A DNA stretch of 58,630 nucleotides from Nitrospirota bacterium (GCA_016201825.1 JACQCD010000067.1:1-58630), one strand, 5' to 3'. Counted from the first letter of the stretch, positions 30,086 to 39,710 are shown. The notes: generated by a model from the letters alone, not told the origin. Made by a program: numbers and translations.

Positions 30086-31780
30086 ATGTCCCTCCCCCAG
30101 CAGAAGCGCAAAATGCTCGGCGAGATGTTGATCGCCGAAGGCCTGCTGACCGCGGAACAACTCGATCACGCCTTGGCCGAGCAACGTCGTCACGGCGGGC
30201 GTATCGGGGCGATCCTCAAAGGTCTGGGATATGTGACCGAAGAGGGCATCATCAAAACACTGGGCCGCCAAACCGGTATTCCCCATCAGACCCTCTCCAC
30301 AATCATTATCGATGCTGATGTCATCAAGTTAGTTCCCGAACTGCTCGCTCGCCGCCACCAAGCGATCCCCCTCTATAAGAAGGGGGAGACGCTGACCCTG
30401 GCGATGGTCGATCCGCTCAACGTGGTGGCGGTGGATGATATCGCCCGTGTCACCGGCTTGGAGATCCAGCCCGTGGTCAGTACCGAGCAAGATGTCATGC
30501 GGGCGATCGAACGCCAGTATGGGATGAGCTCGACGATTGAGGAGGCGGTCAAGAATCTCGAACCCTACGATGACCGGCAGGACGCTCAATCGGTCCAGAT
30601 GGAGCGATTGGCCGAAGAGACGCCGGTCGTCAAGTTCGTCGCAACGATCATCACCCAGGCTGTCCACGAGGGGGCCAGCGATATCCACATCGAACCGGAC
30701 CCCGAAGTGCTCCGCGTGCGCCACCGGGTTGATGGATTGTTACGGGAGATTACTACCGCTCCGAAGGGCCTCCAAGGGGGGGTGTTATCTCGGATCAAGA
30801 TTATGGCCGGCATGGATATCTCGGAAAAACGAGCGCCCCAGGACGGCCGGATCGAGATGAAGGTCGGCGAGCGCGATATTGATCTCCGGGTCTCCACGCT
30901 CCCGACGATCCATGGCGAGAAAGTCGTTCTCAGGATTCTGGATAAGCGGCAGAGCGTGATTAAACTCTCGGAGTTGGGGTTTCCCCCGTCGATGTACGAC
31001 GTCGTCCATCGGTTGGTGGAGCGGCCCCACGGTTTGTTTTTGGTCACCGGCCCGACCGGGGGCGGGAAAACCACCACGCTCTGCGCAGCACTGAACACCA
31101 TCAATACGATGGCGCGCCACATCGTGACGATCGAGGACCCCGTTGAATATCAGATGAAGATCATTTCGCAGGTTCAGGTCAACCCCAAGGCCGGGGTCAC
31201 GTTCGCCAACGGGTTGCGGTCGATCCTCCGCCAAGACCCCGACGTGATCATGGTGGGCGAAATCAGAGACCGCGAGACCGCGACCATCGCCATCCAAGCC
31301 GCGTTAACCGGTCACCTCGTTCTCTCCACCCTCCATACGAACGATGCTCCCAGTGCCGTTGCGCGATTAATTGATATCGGGGTCGAACCATTCCTCATCG
31401 CCTCGTCTCTTCTAGGCGTCATCGCTCAACGCCTGGTGCGAAAAGTGTGTCTCACGTGCCAGAAACCAGAGGAGCTTCCTCAGAACGTGTTGAAGGGCCT
31501 CGTTCTTGAAGCGAGCACCGTCAAGCCCATGAAGGGGGTCGGATGCACCGGGTGTCGGAACACCGGATACAGCGGGCGGATTGGGATCTTTGAGTTGTTG
31601 ACGACCAACGACGCCCTTCGCGAACTGATCGTCGACAGAGCGTCAGCCTCTCGGATGAAGGCGGAGGCACTGCGGGCCGGCTATGTTCCGCTGCGGCAAG
31701 CTGGATTGGCCAAGGTTGCGGTCGGGCTGACCACCTTGGAGGAAGTCTATCGAGTCACTCAAGAAGTCGACGGGGAGTGA
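30086..31780 (+). CDS. GspE/PilB-family assembly ATPase, copy 2
   Basis: MshEN-like N-terminus; Walker A GPTGGGKTTTLCAAL; RQDPDVIMVGEIRDRETA; CLTC/CTGC zinc motif. Confidence 0.93.
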   Translation: MSLPQQKRKMLGEMLIAEGLLTAEQLDHALAEQRRHGGRIGAILKGLGYVTEEGIIKTLGRQTGIPHQTLSTIIIDADVIKLVPELLARRHQAIPLYKKGETLTLAMVDPLNVVAVDDIARVTGLEIQPVVSTEQDVMRAIERQYGMSSTIEEAVKNLEPYDDRQDAQSVQMERLAEETPVVKFVATIITQAVHEGASDIHIEPDPEVLRVRHRVDGLLREITTAPKGLQGGVLSRIKIMAGMDISEKRAPQDGRIEMKVGERDIDLRVSTLPTIHGEKVVLRILDKRQSVIKLSELGFPPSMYDVVHRLVERPHGLFLVTGPTGGGKTTTLCAALNTINTMARHIVTIEDPVEYQMKIISQVQVNPKAGVTFANGLRSILRQDPDVIMVGEIRDRETATIAIQAALTGHLVLSTLHTNDAPSAVARLIDIGVEPFLIASSLLGVIAQRLVRKVCLTCQKPEELPQNVLKGLVLEASTVKPMKGVGCTGCRNTGYSGRIGIFELLTTNDALRELIVDRASASRMKAEALRAGYVPLRQAGLAKVAVGLTTLEEVYRVTQEVDGE

Positions 31781-31883
31781 CGAAAAATGACCGGGATAGG
31801 AAATGGAAACCACACCGATGAGGAATAGAGCGGCTCGGGCGGGTTCTATTGGAGGAAGACGGCAACGATATTGAGGGAAATGG

Positions 31884-33170
31884 ATGGTCGAGTTGGAGTT
31901 CCAACATGGCACACGCTTTGCCTATGTCGTCAGCCCAATGACCGTTTATCGCTATAAGGCTCGTGATTCGAATGGAATCCTCATGACCGGGGTCATGGAA
32001 TCCTCTGGACGCGAAGCGGCCGCCCTCCAGCTGGATCAACTGGGTTACCTTCCTATTCGGATCGAGGAAACCAAGGGGTGGGATTGGCGGGAGTCCATCA
32101 AGGCGTTCGAGACCTTCACGACCCGCATCAGCGCCGAAGATCTCATCATCTTGACACGCCAGATGGCGACGCTGATCACAGCGGGACTCTCTTTTGTCTC
32201 GGTGTTCGACGCGTTGGTCGAACAGACCATGAATCCAAAACTCAAGGGTATTCTCATCCAAGTTCGGCAAGATGTAGAAGGTGGGATGGCATTCTCCGAT
32301 GCGCTGGCTAAACACCCGGCTGTTTTTGACCACTTGTATGTCAGCATGATCAGAGCAGGGGAGACGGCTGGTGTGTTGGACGAGATGTTGGATCGTTTGG
32401 CGTTTTTGGCCGAGCACGATGCGGAGACCCGGGCGAGGATCAATGCAGCGACCAGGTACCCCAAGATTGTTCTGGTGGCGCTGGCGGTGGCGTTCGGTAT
32501 CTTGGTGACATTCGTCATCCCCCGGTTCACTATTCTGTATGACAATTTTCATGCCACCCTTCCTTTTCCGACACGCATGTTGATTGGTCTCAATAATCTC
32601 GTTCACTCCCATGGCCTTGTTGTGCTCATTATGCTGATAGGTATTATCTTTGGTGCTCGCGCGTATCTTAAGACACCCGTCGGCCATGCTTGGTGGGATA
32701 CGATGCAGCTTAGACTGCCGATCTTCGGACCGTTGCTTCTCAAGTCAGCATTGTCGAGGTTTGCGCGCGTGTTCGGCACCTTGAACCGATGTGGACTGCC
32801 TGCCTTGGAAGCACTCGATATTGTCTCCAAAACAGTGGGTAACGTCGCCTTGTCCCGGGCCATTGACACCATCGGCGAGGGTGCACGTCAGGGGCGAGGC
32901 CTTGTGCAGCCGATGAAGGCCAGCAAGCTGTTCCCTGCTGGTGTAGTCCAAATGATTTCGATCGGTGAGGAAACCGGACAATTGGAGCCGATGCTTATGA
33001 AAGTGTCCGAGTACTACGACCGGGAAGTCGACTATGCGATTAAGAACCTCTCGGCCTCGCTCGAACCGATGTTGCTGGTTGTGATTGGTGGCGCCGTACT
33101 GTTTTTGGCCTTGGCGATCTTTCTTCCCTGGTGGAACCTCATTAACGTCTTCAAAGGGGGCGGAGGTTAA
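31884..33170 (+). CDS. GspF/PilC-family inner-membrane platform protein, copy 2 (intact); start uncertain
   Basis: VYRYKARDSNGILMTGVMESSGREAAALQLDQLGYLPIRI...ILTRQMATLITAGLSFVSVFDAL; the true start may be the ATG near 31939 (MTVYRYKARDS). Confidence 0.9.
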   Translation: MVELEFQHGTRFAYVVSPMTVYRYKARDSNGILMTGVMESSGREAAALQLDQLGYLPIRIEETKGWDWRESIKAFETFTTRISAEDLIILTRQMATLITAGLSFVSVFDALVEQTMNPKLKGILIQVRQDVEGGMAFSDALAKHPAVFDHLYVSMIRAGETAGVLDEMLDRLAFLAEHDAETRARINAATRYPKIVLVALAVAFGILVTFVIPRFTILYDNFHATLPFPTRMLIGLNNLVHSHGLVVLIMLIGIIFGARAYLKTPVGHAWWDTMQLRLPIFGPLLLKSALSRFARVFGTLNRCGLPALEALDIVSKTVGNVALSRAIDTIGEGARQGRGLVQPMKASKLFPAGVVQMISIGEETGQLEPMLMKVSEYYDREVDYAIKNLSASLEPMLLVVIGGAVLFLALAIFLPWWNLINVFKGGGG

Positions 33171-33177
33171 TGGCGCG

Positions 33178-33570
33178 GTGCTCTGGCGAGAGGAGCATGG
33201 GCGGACGGCTTTTGACGCACTGGTGGCCTGTACTCTCGTGGCAGGCTTCTTGATCGTGATGATGGCCTACTTCGAGCATGCGATTCGAGAGGCGAGGGAA
33301 ACTGCCCTCAAGATGGGCCTCGCCAACATTCGGATGTCCGTTAGGTTGTTCCACGCACTGAACGAACGGAACCCTGGGAATATCACGGACCTGCTGACCC
33401 AAAAGCTTCTCTTTCCAACAAGCGAGGGCACGTTCTTTAGCGATAGCTACCTCCAGGCACAAGCCTTGGACAATCAGGGTTATCCGGTCGATCCGTTTGG
33501 CCACCGGTACCGCTATGGCCAGGAACGTGGGAGTGTGTCGTCTACTACGAAAGGATACGAACAGTGGTAA
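33178..33570 (+). CDS. Non-canonical pseudopilin-like protein
   Basis: N-terminal hydrophobic helix GRTAFDALVACTLVAGFLIVMMAYFEHAIREARE; GspG-like DPFGHRYRYG near the C-terminus. Confidence 0.55.
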   Translation: MLWREEHGRTAFDALVACTLVAGFLIVMMAYFEHAIREARETALKMGLANIRMSVRLFHALNERNPGNITDLLTQKLLFPTSEGTFFSDSYLQAQALDNQGYPVDPFGHRYRYGQERGSVSSTTKGYEQW

Positions 33571-33667
33571 ATGTTCGTGAGGCGTGTGGGTATGTTGTGA
33601 GCAAGCAAGGGGCATCAGCGAAGGCATTCATCGTGTCTGGTCAACCAAACAACAGGAGGGCGTCGAA

Positions 33668-34108
33668 ATGAAGCTAGTCAAGGACCAATCTGGTTTTACG
33701 ATGATCGAATTGGTGGTGGTGATTGTGATCCTAGGTATCTTGGCGGCGTTTGCGGTTCCGCAATTCGCTAACCTCCGCACGGAAGCCCGAGTTGCGGCGG
33801 TCAACGCCATGGCCGGTGGTCTACGAGGCGCTGTGGCAGTCGCGCGGGCGAAGTACCAGGTGGTAAATAGCTTGGCAGCGACGACCGTTGACATGGATGG
33901 GGTTTCCGTAACTGTTTCGGCCGCAACGGGCATTCCCCGCAGCGCGACCGGAGGTATCAATCTGGCCATCGCGGACTATAGTGGGTTTACCTACACGACG
34001 GGTGCTCCTACGGCGACCTTTTGGCCGGCCAGTGGGGGAAGCGCGACGTGCGACGTGACCTATACTGATGTCACCGGTGCTGTAGGCACAAATATAGGCG
34101 GTTGTTAG
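33668..34108 (+). CDS. Type IV pilin (tandem copy 1)
   Basis: MKLVKDQSGFTMIELVVVIVILGILAAFAVPQFANL class III/IV prepilin signal; C-terminal Cys pair. Confidence 0.92.
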   Translation: MKLVKDQSGFTMIELVVVIVILGILAAFAVPQFANLRTEARVAAVNAMAGGLRGAVAVARAKYQVVNSLAATTVDMDGVSVTVSAATGIPRSATGGINLAIADYSGFTYTTGAPTATFWPASGGSATCDVTYTDVTGAVGTNIGGC

Positions 34109-34237
34109 TCGGGGGGGGCAAAACGCCGAGTTGCCACGGGCATGGGTTCCTCAGTGCAACCACGCAATCCCTTAAGTCCCCATTCTCAAAAGTGGACAGG
34201 AAGAAAAGGCGTCTATCTAAAAAAGGAGGATGTTAGA

Positions 34238-34678
34238 ATGCGAGTACTTAAGAGCCAATCGGGTTTTACCATGATCGAGCTGGTGGTGGTGATCGTTATC
34301 CTGGGGATCTTGGCGGCGTTTGCGGTTCCGCAGTTTGCCAATCTTCGTTCCGAGGCACGGACTGCAGCCGTCAATGGCATCGCTGCTGGCCTTCGAGCCG
34401 CTGTGGCGGTGGCGAAGGCGAAGTACCAGGTCGTGAATAACATGGCGCTAACGACCGTCGACATGGACGGGAACTCGGTCACCGTCACGGCTGCTACGGG
34501 CGTTCCCCGCAGCGCGACCGGAGGTATCAATGTGGCCATTGCGGACTATAGTGGGTTTACCTACACGACGGGTGCTCCTACGTCGACCTTTTGGCCGACC
34601 AGTGGGGGAAGCGCGACGTGCGGGGTGACTTATACTGATGTTACTGGTGCTTTGGTTGTGGACACAAGCACCTGTTAG
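34238..34678 (+). CDS. Type IV pilin (tandem copy 2)
   Basis: MRVLKSQSGFTMIELVVVIVILGILAAFAVPQFANL; same length as copy 1, offset exactly 570 nt. Confidence 0.92.
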   Translation: MRVLKSQSGFTMIELVVVIVILGILAAFAVPQFANLRSEARTAAVNGIAAGLRAAVAVAKAKYQVVNNMALTTVDMDGNSVTVTAATGVPRSATGGINVAIADYSGFTYTTGAPTSTFWPTSGGSATCGVTYTDVTGALVVDTSTC

Positions 34679-34776
34679 CGGGACGCGAACAAATAGCTGT
34701 GAGGAGAGGCAGGCCGGAGGAAGTCGTGCCTGCCTTTTCTCTTCGAGGCGGAGGCGATACGGGTTCAAAGAAGGAT

Positions 34777-35304
34777 ATGAGAAAGGCCACGGTGGCAGCC
34801 AATCTCAGGAGCGTCAGAGGGTTCACGCTGATCGAGCTTGTTGTCATCATCGTGATTGTCGTCCTTCTGGCGGCGGCCGCGGTTCCTCGTCTGGCCAACA
34901 TGACCGGTATGAAGGCGTCGGCGAGCGCACGAAGGCTTCAGTCGGATATGGCATATGCCCAGAATCTGTCCATGTCCCAGAATCAACGATTCAGAATCGT
35001 TTTCCTTTCTACGACGTCGTACGAAGTCAGAGACCAATCCGGAGTGCTGGCAACGAACCCTGATGGGGGAGCAGGCTTTGTTGTGACGACGGACGCTGGG
35101 ATCACGCTGAGCTGGCTTCTCAACGCCGATGCAGCGATCAATAGGGGAGTCGAGTTCGACGGCTTGGGTCGCCCATACCTGTACGCGGGCATCACGCCGT
35201 CAATTACGGACCTGGTGAATGGAACTGTCACGGTGACTGGCGGGCCTCCCCCCCCCCAAACCGTCACGGTGCAGCCCCAGACCGGACGGGTGAGCACACC
35301 GTAG
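34777..35304 (+). CDS. GspH/FimT-like minor pseudopilin
   Basis: VRGFTLIELVVIIVIVVLLAAAAVPRL prepilin motif; RLQSDMAYAQNLSMSQNQRFRIVF. Confidence 0.85.
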   Translation: MRKATVAANLRSVRGFTLIELVVIIVIVVLLAAAAVPRLANMTGMKASASARRLQSDMAYAQNLSMSQNQRFRIVFLSTTSYEVRDQSGVLATNPDGGAGFVVTTDAGITLSWLLNADAAINRGVEFDGLGRPYLYAGITPSITDLVNGTVTVTGGPPPPQTVTVQPQTGRVSTP

Positions 35305-35358
35305 GCGATCGCGGGCTTTGCCCCGATATCACAAAAGATGGTTTGAGGGCTTGGTTTG

Positions 35359-35805
35359 ATGCAGGAACGGGGCTTCACACTCATCGAGACGGTGATCGTG
35401 GTGGTCGTCATCGGTTTGGCGTTTGGGATTTTGGTCCCATTCGCGGTGAGCCTCAGAAATAGCCCCTCGCCTGTGTTAACCGAACTGGGGGTTGCTTTGG
35501 CTCAGGAAAAAATCGAGCAGATTATTGCGGATCGCCGGGATACGGGTATTCCGAGAGGTTTTGTGTACGCGACGACTCCGGCGAATTATCAGGCGGAGTC
35601 GTCGGCGGTCGTGGGATTCGACGGCTTCACGCGCTCGGTGGCGATCGCCTGTGTGACCACAGCGGATTTTAAGGCGGCTGGCGCGGCTCCCAGTCCCTCA
35701 TGCGCGGTCAGCGCCGGGCAAACCGATTACGCCCGCGTCACCGTCTCAGTGAGTCACTCTACCTTTGGCAGTCTCACCGTGGAGGCGTTGCTCGCGAATT
35801 ATTGA
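35359..35805 (+). CDS. PilV/GspI-like minor pseudopilin
   Basis: MQERGFTLIETVIVVVVIGLAFGILVPF. Confidence 0.8.
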   Translation: MQERGFTLIETVIVVVVIGLAFGILVPFAVSLRNSPSPVLTELGVALAQEKIEQIIADRRDTGIPRGFVYATTPANYQAESSAVVGFDGFTRSVAIACVTTADFKAAGAAPSPSCAVSAGQTDYARVTVSVSHSTFGSLTVEALLANY

Positions 35806-35842
35806 GGCCGAAGACTGAGCGCGTTTAAATCGGAATGAGGCG

Positions 35843-36373
35843 ATGTCCAACTGGCATCTTAAAAACGTAAGGCATGGAGCGCTTGTGTTTAATCGACGGC
35901 AGGCCGGATTCACTTTTATCGAGTTGGTCATCACGATCGTGCTTGTCGGAATCATCTCAACAATCGGCTCGCTGCTCATCATGCAAGGGACGAAGGAGTA
36001 TATCGCCCAGGACGTGAGGGCCGGCCTTGCGAACCAGGGGCGACTGGGGATCGAGCGAATGGCACGAGAAATTCGGGCTATCCGAAGTCGAACGGCGGCG
36101 GACATTCCCGTGTGGGGCGCCGGGACCTTGCAGTTCACCGATGTGACAGGAGCTGCCATTACCTACACGGTCGGTGCCGGGGCATTGACAAGGAATGGGA
36201 CGGTTCTCGCTTCGGACGTCTCAGGCCTGGCATTTTCATACCTTCAAAATGACGGCGTCACGGCAGCCACCGCCGCCACCAACATCTGGATCATCCAGAT
36301 CAATCTCACCGTGACCAGATCCGGTGAGACGCAAACCCTTCGCATCCGTGTTCACCCCAGGAGTTTTACGTGA
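35843..36373 (+). CDS. PilW/GspJ-like minor pseudopilin
   Basis: RQAGFTFIELVITIVLVGIISTIGSLLI; RLGIERMAREIRAIRS. Confidence 0.85.
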   Translation: MSNWHLKNVRHGALVFNRRQAGFTFIELVITIVLVGIISTIGSLLIMQGTKEYIAQDVRAGLANQGRLGIERMAREIRAIRSRTAADIPVWGAGTLQFTDVTGAAITYTVGAGALTRNGTVLASDVSGLAFSYLQNDGVTAATAATNIWIIQINLTVTRSGETQTLRIRVHPRSFT

Positions 36374-38262
36374 GACCCTGGCTGAGGCGTATTCTGAGTT
36401 CCGAGCGTGGCGCGTCGCTCATTGTCGCGATTTTCCTGATCGTCATTGTGGGGTTCTTCGGTACGATAATGGGCTCGTTGATCAGCACGCAGAATTTCAC
36501 TGCCCTGAACGAGGTGCGGTCCACCCAGGCATTGTACGTGGCCGACGGTGGCCTTGAGCGGGCCCTGTACGCATATCGGAACGGCACTCCGTGCAATACG
36601 CTTGCATACGCTGCCGTTCCGTTAGGCTCTGGAAACTTTACGACCACCGGAACGCTGTACAATCCTACGTCCACCACGCTCTCGGCTCCTGGTATTACGG
36701 ACTTCGCAACCGATATTCCTGTGGCGCCCACCGTGGGATATGCTCCTCACGGGCGGATCAGAATCGAATCGGAGGAGATCACGTACGCGGCGTTCGTCGG
36801 CAACACCTTCACCGGCGCACGACGTGGGGTGGCGGGGACCGCCCGCGCCTCTCATCTACCCGGGGTGGCCGTATCCCAGAACGAGTGCGTGGTGCGATCA
36901 ATCGGAAATATTCCGGGCGCAGTAGGGACCGGTCAGCGGGTAGTAGAGATGGCCGAAGGTGGGGTCAGTACGCGGCAGGGAAGCTTTACCAAACAAAATG
37001 GGTTAGGTAATCAAGTCATTACCGGAGTAGGCTTCCGTCCCAAGGCCGTGCTTTTTTATTGGACGCGCCACACGGCCGTCCCGCCTGCCGTCTCGCCTTT
37101 TGCGCCTCAGAATTCTCGGAATAATTTGGGAGTCGGGTTTGCGAGCGGTCCGGCCAATGTCGGTGCGGTTTCGGTAACGGCGCGAGACAGACGAAACAGT
37201 TCGGATGACGGGCGGATGCGATCGGCCACCTATCCGATCATTTTCCTGACCGGTGGAGGTGGAGGAGGGCAGCCGACCGTGGTGGCGAGAGCGCAGTTGG
37301 CCTCGCTGGACGCAGATGGGTTTACCATCAACTGGACGACCAACACGGATGCCAATCCGTATATTGTCCATTATGTGGCTCTGGGAGGTGATATTACCAA
37401 TGCCATGGCCAGCACCTTCAACTTAACGACCGCCGCTGGTAATCAAGCGGTGGCCGGTCTAGGCTTTCGGCCCGACTTCGTCATGTTCCTGTGGAGCTTC
37501 ACTGAGGCTGTGGATACGACCGGGGTTGGGAACACTGAGATCGGCGTAGGCTTTGCGGCTGGTCCGGCATCCAGGGCGGCGATGGTGTATTCGGGACGAG
37601 ATGCAATTGGATCCAATCTCGATAAAAGATGGTGGCAGCGAACGGACTCGGCGATCTTACTTTTTGACCCGGCCCCCGTTGGCCCACCCTTGACGCCGAG
37701 CCAAGACGCTATTGCAGACTTTGTGTCGATGGATGCAGACGGTTTTACCGTAAACAAATCAGATCCGCCTGCAGCAGCCACTCCCATCTTCTTTCTAGCT
37801 CTCAGAGGCGGTCGTCACAGCGTAGGAGCGTTTAATCAAGCCACCGTGGTGGGCAATCAGAGTATCGCCGGAGTCGGCTTCAAGCCGGAACAATTGTTTA
37901 TGGCGAGCTTCAACCTGTCAGCGACCAACGTAATTTCCTCGCTGGGAGGTATCTCGTACGGTGCCGCTCAGTTTCCCGCGACCAGAGGGAGTGTTTGGCT
38001 CCAAGATCGAACCGACAACGATCCGTCGGATGCCAATATGTACACGGCGACCACCGATGCGATGACGATGGCCAATGGGACTGCTGTAGGCTTTGCAGAC
38101 GGAAACCCCGTCGTTCAGGCTCAGGCTGGCCTCGCTTCGTTTGGAAGCGATGGGTTTACGTTGAACTGGACGACGGCGTCGGTTCCATCCCGGCAGGTTC
38201 TCTATTGGGCGATTGGCCCCAACGTGGCGGTCAGTAGGGTTGATTGGCAAGGGTTGTACTGA
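36370..38262 (+). CDS. PilX-like protein fused to three ~135-aa repeats (putative pilus-tip adhesin)
   Basis: PilX-type N-terminus ERGASLIVAIFLIVIVGFFGTIMGSLI...ALYVADGGLERALYAYRNG; repeats GNQVITGVGFRPKAVLF / GNQAVAGLGFRPDFVMF / GNQSIAGVGFKPEQLFM. Confidence 0.8.
   Translation: MRPWLRRILSSERGASLIVAIFLIVIVGFFGTIMGSLISTQNFTALNEVRSTQALYVADGGLERALYAYRNGTPCNTLAYAAVPLGSGNFTTTGTLYNPTSTTLSAPGITDFATDIPVAPTVGYAPHGRIRIESEEITYAAFVGNTFTGARRGVAGTARASHLPGVAVSQNECVVRSIGNIPGAVGTGQRVVEMAEGGVSTRQGSFTKQNGLGNQVITGVGFRPKAVLFYWTRHTAVPPAVSPFAPQNSRNNLGVGFASGPANVGAVSVTARDRRNSSDDGRMRSATYPIIFLTGGGGGGQPTVVARAQLASLDADGFTINWTTNTDANPYIVHYVALGGDITNAMASTFNLTTAAGNQAVAGLGFRPDFVMFLWSFTEAVDTTGVGNTEIGVGFAAGPASRAAMVYSGRDAIGSNLDKRWWQRTDSAILLFDPAPVGPPLTPSQDAIADFVSMDADGFTVNKSDPPAAATPIFFLALRGGRHSVGAFNQATVVGNQSIAGVGFKPEQLFMASFNLSATNVISSLGGISYGAAQFPATRGSVWLQDRTDNDPSDANMYTATTDAMTMANGTAVGFADGNPVVQAQAGLASFGSDGFTLNWTTASVPSRQVLYWAIGPNVAVSRVDWQGLY
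36981..38225 (+). repeat. Three divergent tandem protein repeats (approx. 36981-37395, 37411-37810, 37831-38225)
   Basis: Each starts GNQ-x-[IV]-x-G-[VL]-GF-[RK]-P and ends with a ...DGFT[IVL]N... strand. Confidence 0.8.
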
Positions 38263-38421
38263 GACCGGAGTTGTTCCGGCTATCGGTCGTCGCTCATCTG
38301 TTCCGCATCAACCTTCCCGCTCCCCGATCTTTCCTGGACGATGGTCTCTAGCCGTCTTGACAGCGCGCAACCGCGGGATACACTTCCTCAGGGTGTAGAA
38401 AACTAAATCTAGAAGAACACG

Positions 38422-38691
38422 ATGAAAACCAGCGAACTCCTCCAGCGTATTGACATTCCCCGGCACAAACTCTACTACCTCGAACAGAAGGGCTACGTGA
38501 GCCCGCAACGAATCCCAATGGGAGATCTTGAAGCTCGGGAGTTTTCCGAGGCCGATGTGCGGCTGGTCCAAGCGATTTGGAAGTATCTCAAACAGGGGTT
38601 TAAGCACAAGGTGGCTTACCAAAAGGCGTTGGGCGAGTCGGACAACCGTCCCTCGGCGAACCACCGGGCACGGCGGAGGAAGGTGGCGTGA
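38422..38691 (+). CDS. Stand-alone MerR-type winged-helix DNA-binding protein
   Basis: MKTSELLQRIDIPRHKLYYLEQKGYVSPQRIPMGDLEAREFSEADVRLVQAIWKYLKQGFKHKVAYQKA; no effector domain. Confidence 0.8.
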   Translation: MKTSELLQRIDIPRHKLYYLEQKGYVSPQRIPMGDLEAREFSEADVRLVQAIWKYLKQGFKHKVAYQKALGESDNRPSANHRARRRKVA

Positions 38692-39710
38692 GGTTCTTCG
38701 GGGCCCGGCGTTCGATCGTTGGGTGCGACTTGGGGCGTGGTGCGGTCAAGCTGGTGCAACTCGCTCAGAAATCGGGTGGGTGGAAAGTGGTCCACGCCCA
38801 ACTTCAAGAGCTCACCCCCGAGTCGCGTGATGACGAGGAATGGCCAAGTCCTCAAGCCATTCAATCCGCCATGCAGGCTCGATGGGTTGCCGATCAGTCC
38901 GTTGCGGTGAGTCTGCAGAGTCGGCCTGCGGTGGTCCGCCACATCGAACTCCCCCCGATCCCGGCTCATGAATTGTCCGAAGCGCTGCGATGGGAAGCCA
39001 AGAAGGTGACGTCTTTAGGGGACGGTGAAGCCATCGTGGACTATCTGGCTGGGGAGCCGTCGGATCGCAAGGTGCCGGTCACCATGGTTGTGGCCGAGCG
39101 GGCCGGGGTCGACAGGGAATTCCAGCAATATCGACGTTCGGGACTCCAGGTTTCCGCCATGGAGATCAACCCTGTTGCGTTCTATCATGCGGTCCACCGG
39201 CTTGGACAGGACCAAACCGGAGCAGGGTGCGTCGCCCTGGTCGATATCGGGGCCGGTCGAATGGACATCAGTATTGCGAAGCACGGGACTCTCCGGTTCT
39301 CCCGGAGTATCTCGTTGGGGGGCAATGCCCTTACGCAGAGCCTCGTGGAGAAATTCGGTGTTGACGTGAGTCAGGCTGATGCCCTGAAGCGAGAACAGGG
39401 GCTATCCGGGAAGGCGAAAGTGCTGGAAGCGCTGGGTCCGGAGGTCGACCGCCTGATCGTTGAAATCCAGCGCTCCATCGATTACTACCGCGCGCAATCA
39501 CACGACGGCGCCCTTGAACGCATGCTGTTGGCGGGAGGGACTCCGTTAATGCCGGGGTTCGTCGAGTATATTTCCTCGTTCTTCGACGCGAAAGTCAGCT
39601 TATTTAACCCCTTCGAAGGGATGGATTGCGGAACCGTTGGGTCGGATCTGGAGCCGGTCGCTCCCCGGTACGCGTCAAGCGTGGGGTTGGCGTTACGAGG
39701 ACGTGCGTGA
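38688..39710 (+). CDS. pilM: Type IV pilus assembly protein PilM
   Basis: RRSIVGCDLGRGAVKLVQL; ALVDIGAGRMDISI; SIDYYRAQSHDGALERMLLAGGTPLMPGF. Confidence 0.92.
   Translation: MRFFGARRSIVGCDLGRGAVKLVQLAQKSGGWKVVHAQLQELTPESRDDEEWPSPQAIQSAMQARWVADQSVAVSLQSRPAVVRHIELPPIPAHELSEALRWEAKKVTSLGDGEAIVDYLAGEPSDRKVPVTMVVAERAGVDREFQQYRRSGLQVSAMEINPVAFYHAVHRLGQDQTGAGCVALVDIGAGRMDISIAKHGTLRFSRSISLGGNALTQSLVEKFGVDVSQADALKREQGLSGKAKVLEALGPEVDRLIVEIQRSIDYYRAQSHDGALERMLLAGGTPLMPGFVEYISSFFDAKVSLFNPFEGMDCGTVGSDLEPVAPRYASSVGLALRGRA

Noticed and set aside
31755-32687. 310-aa minus-strand ORF opposite gspF2
   Set aside because: Antisense to a confident GspF gene; no motif
36981-38225. Considered as CRISPR or DNA-level tandem repeat
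   Set aside because: The repeats are divergent at the nucleotide level and only clear as protein repeats; no short direct repeats with unique spacers
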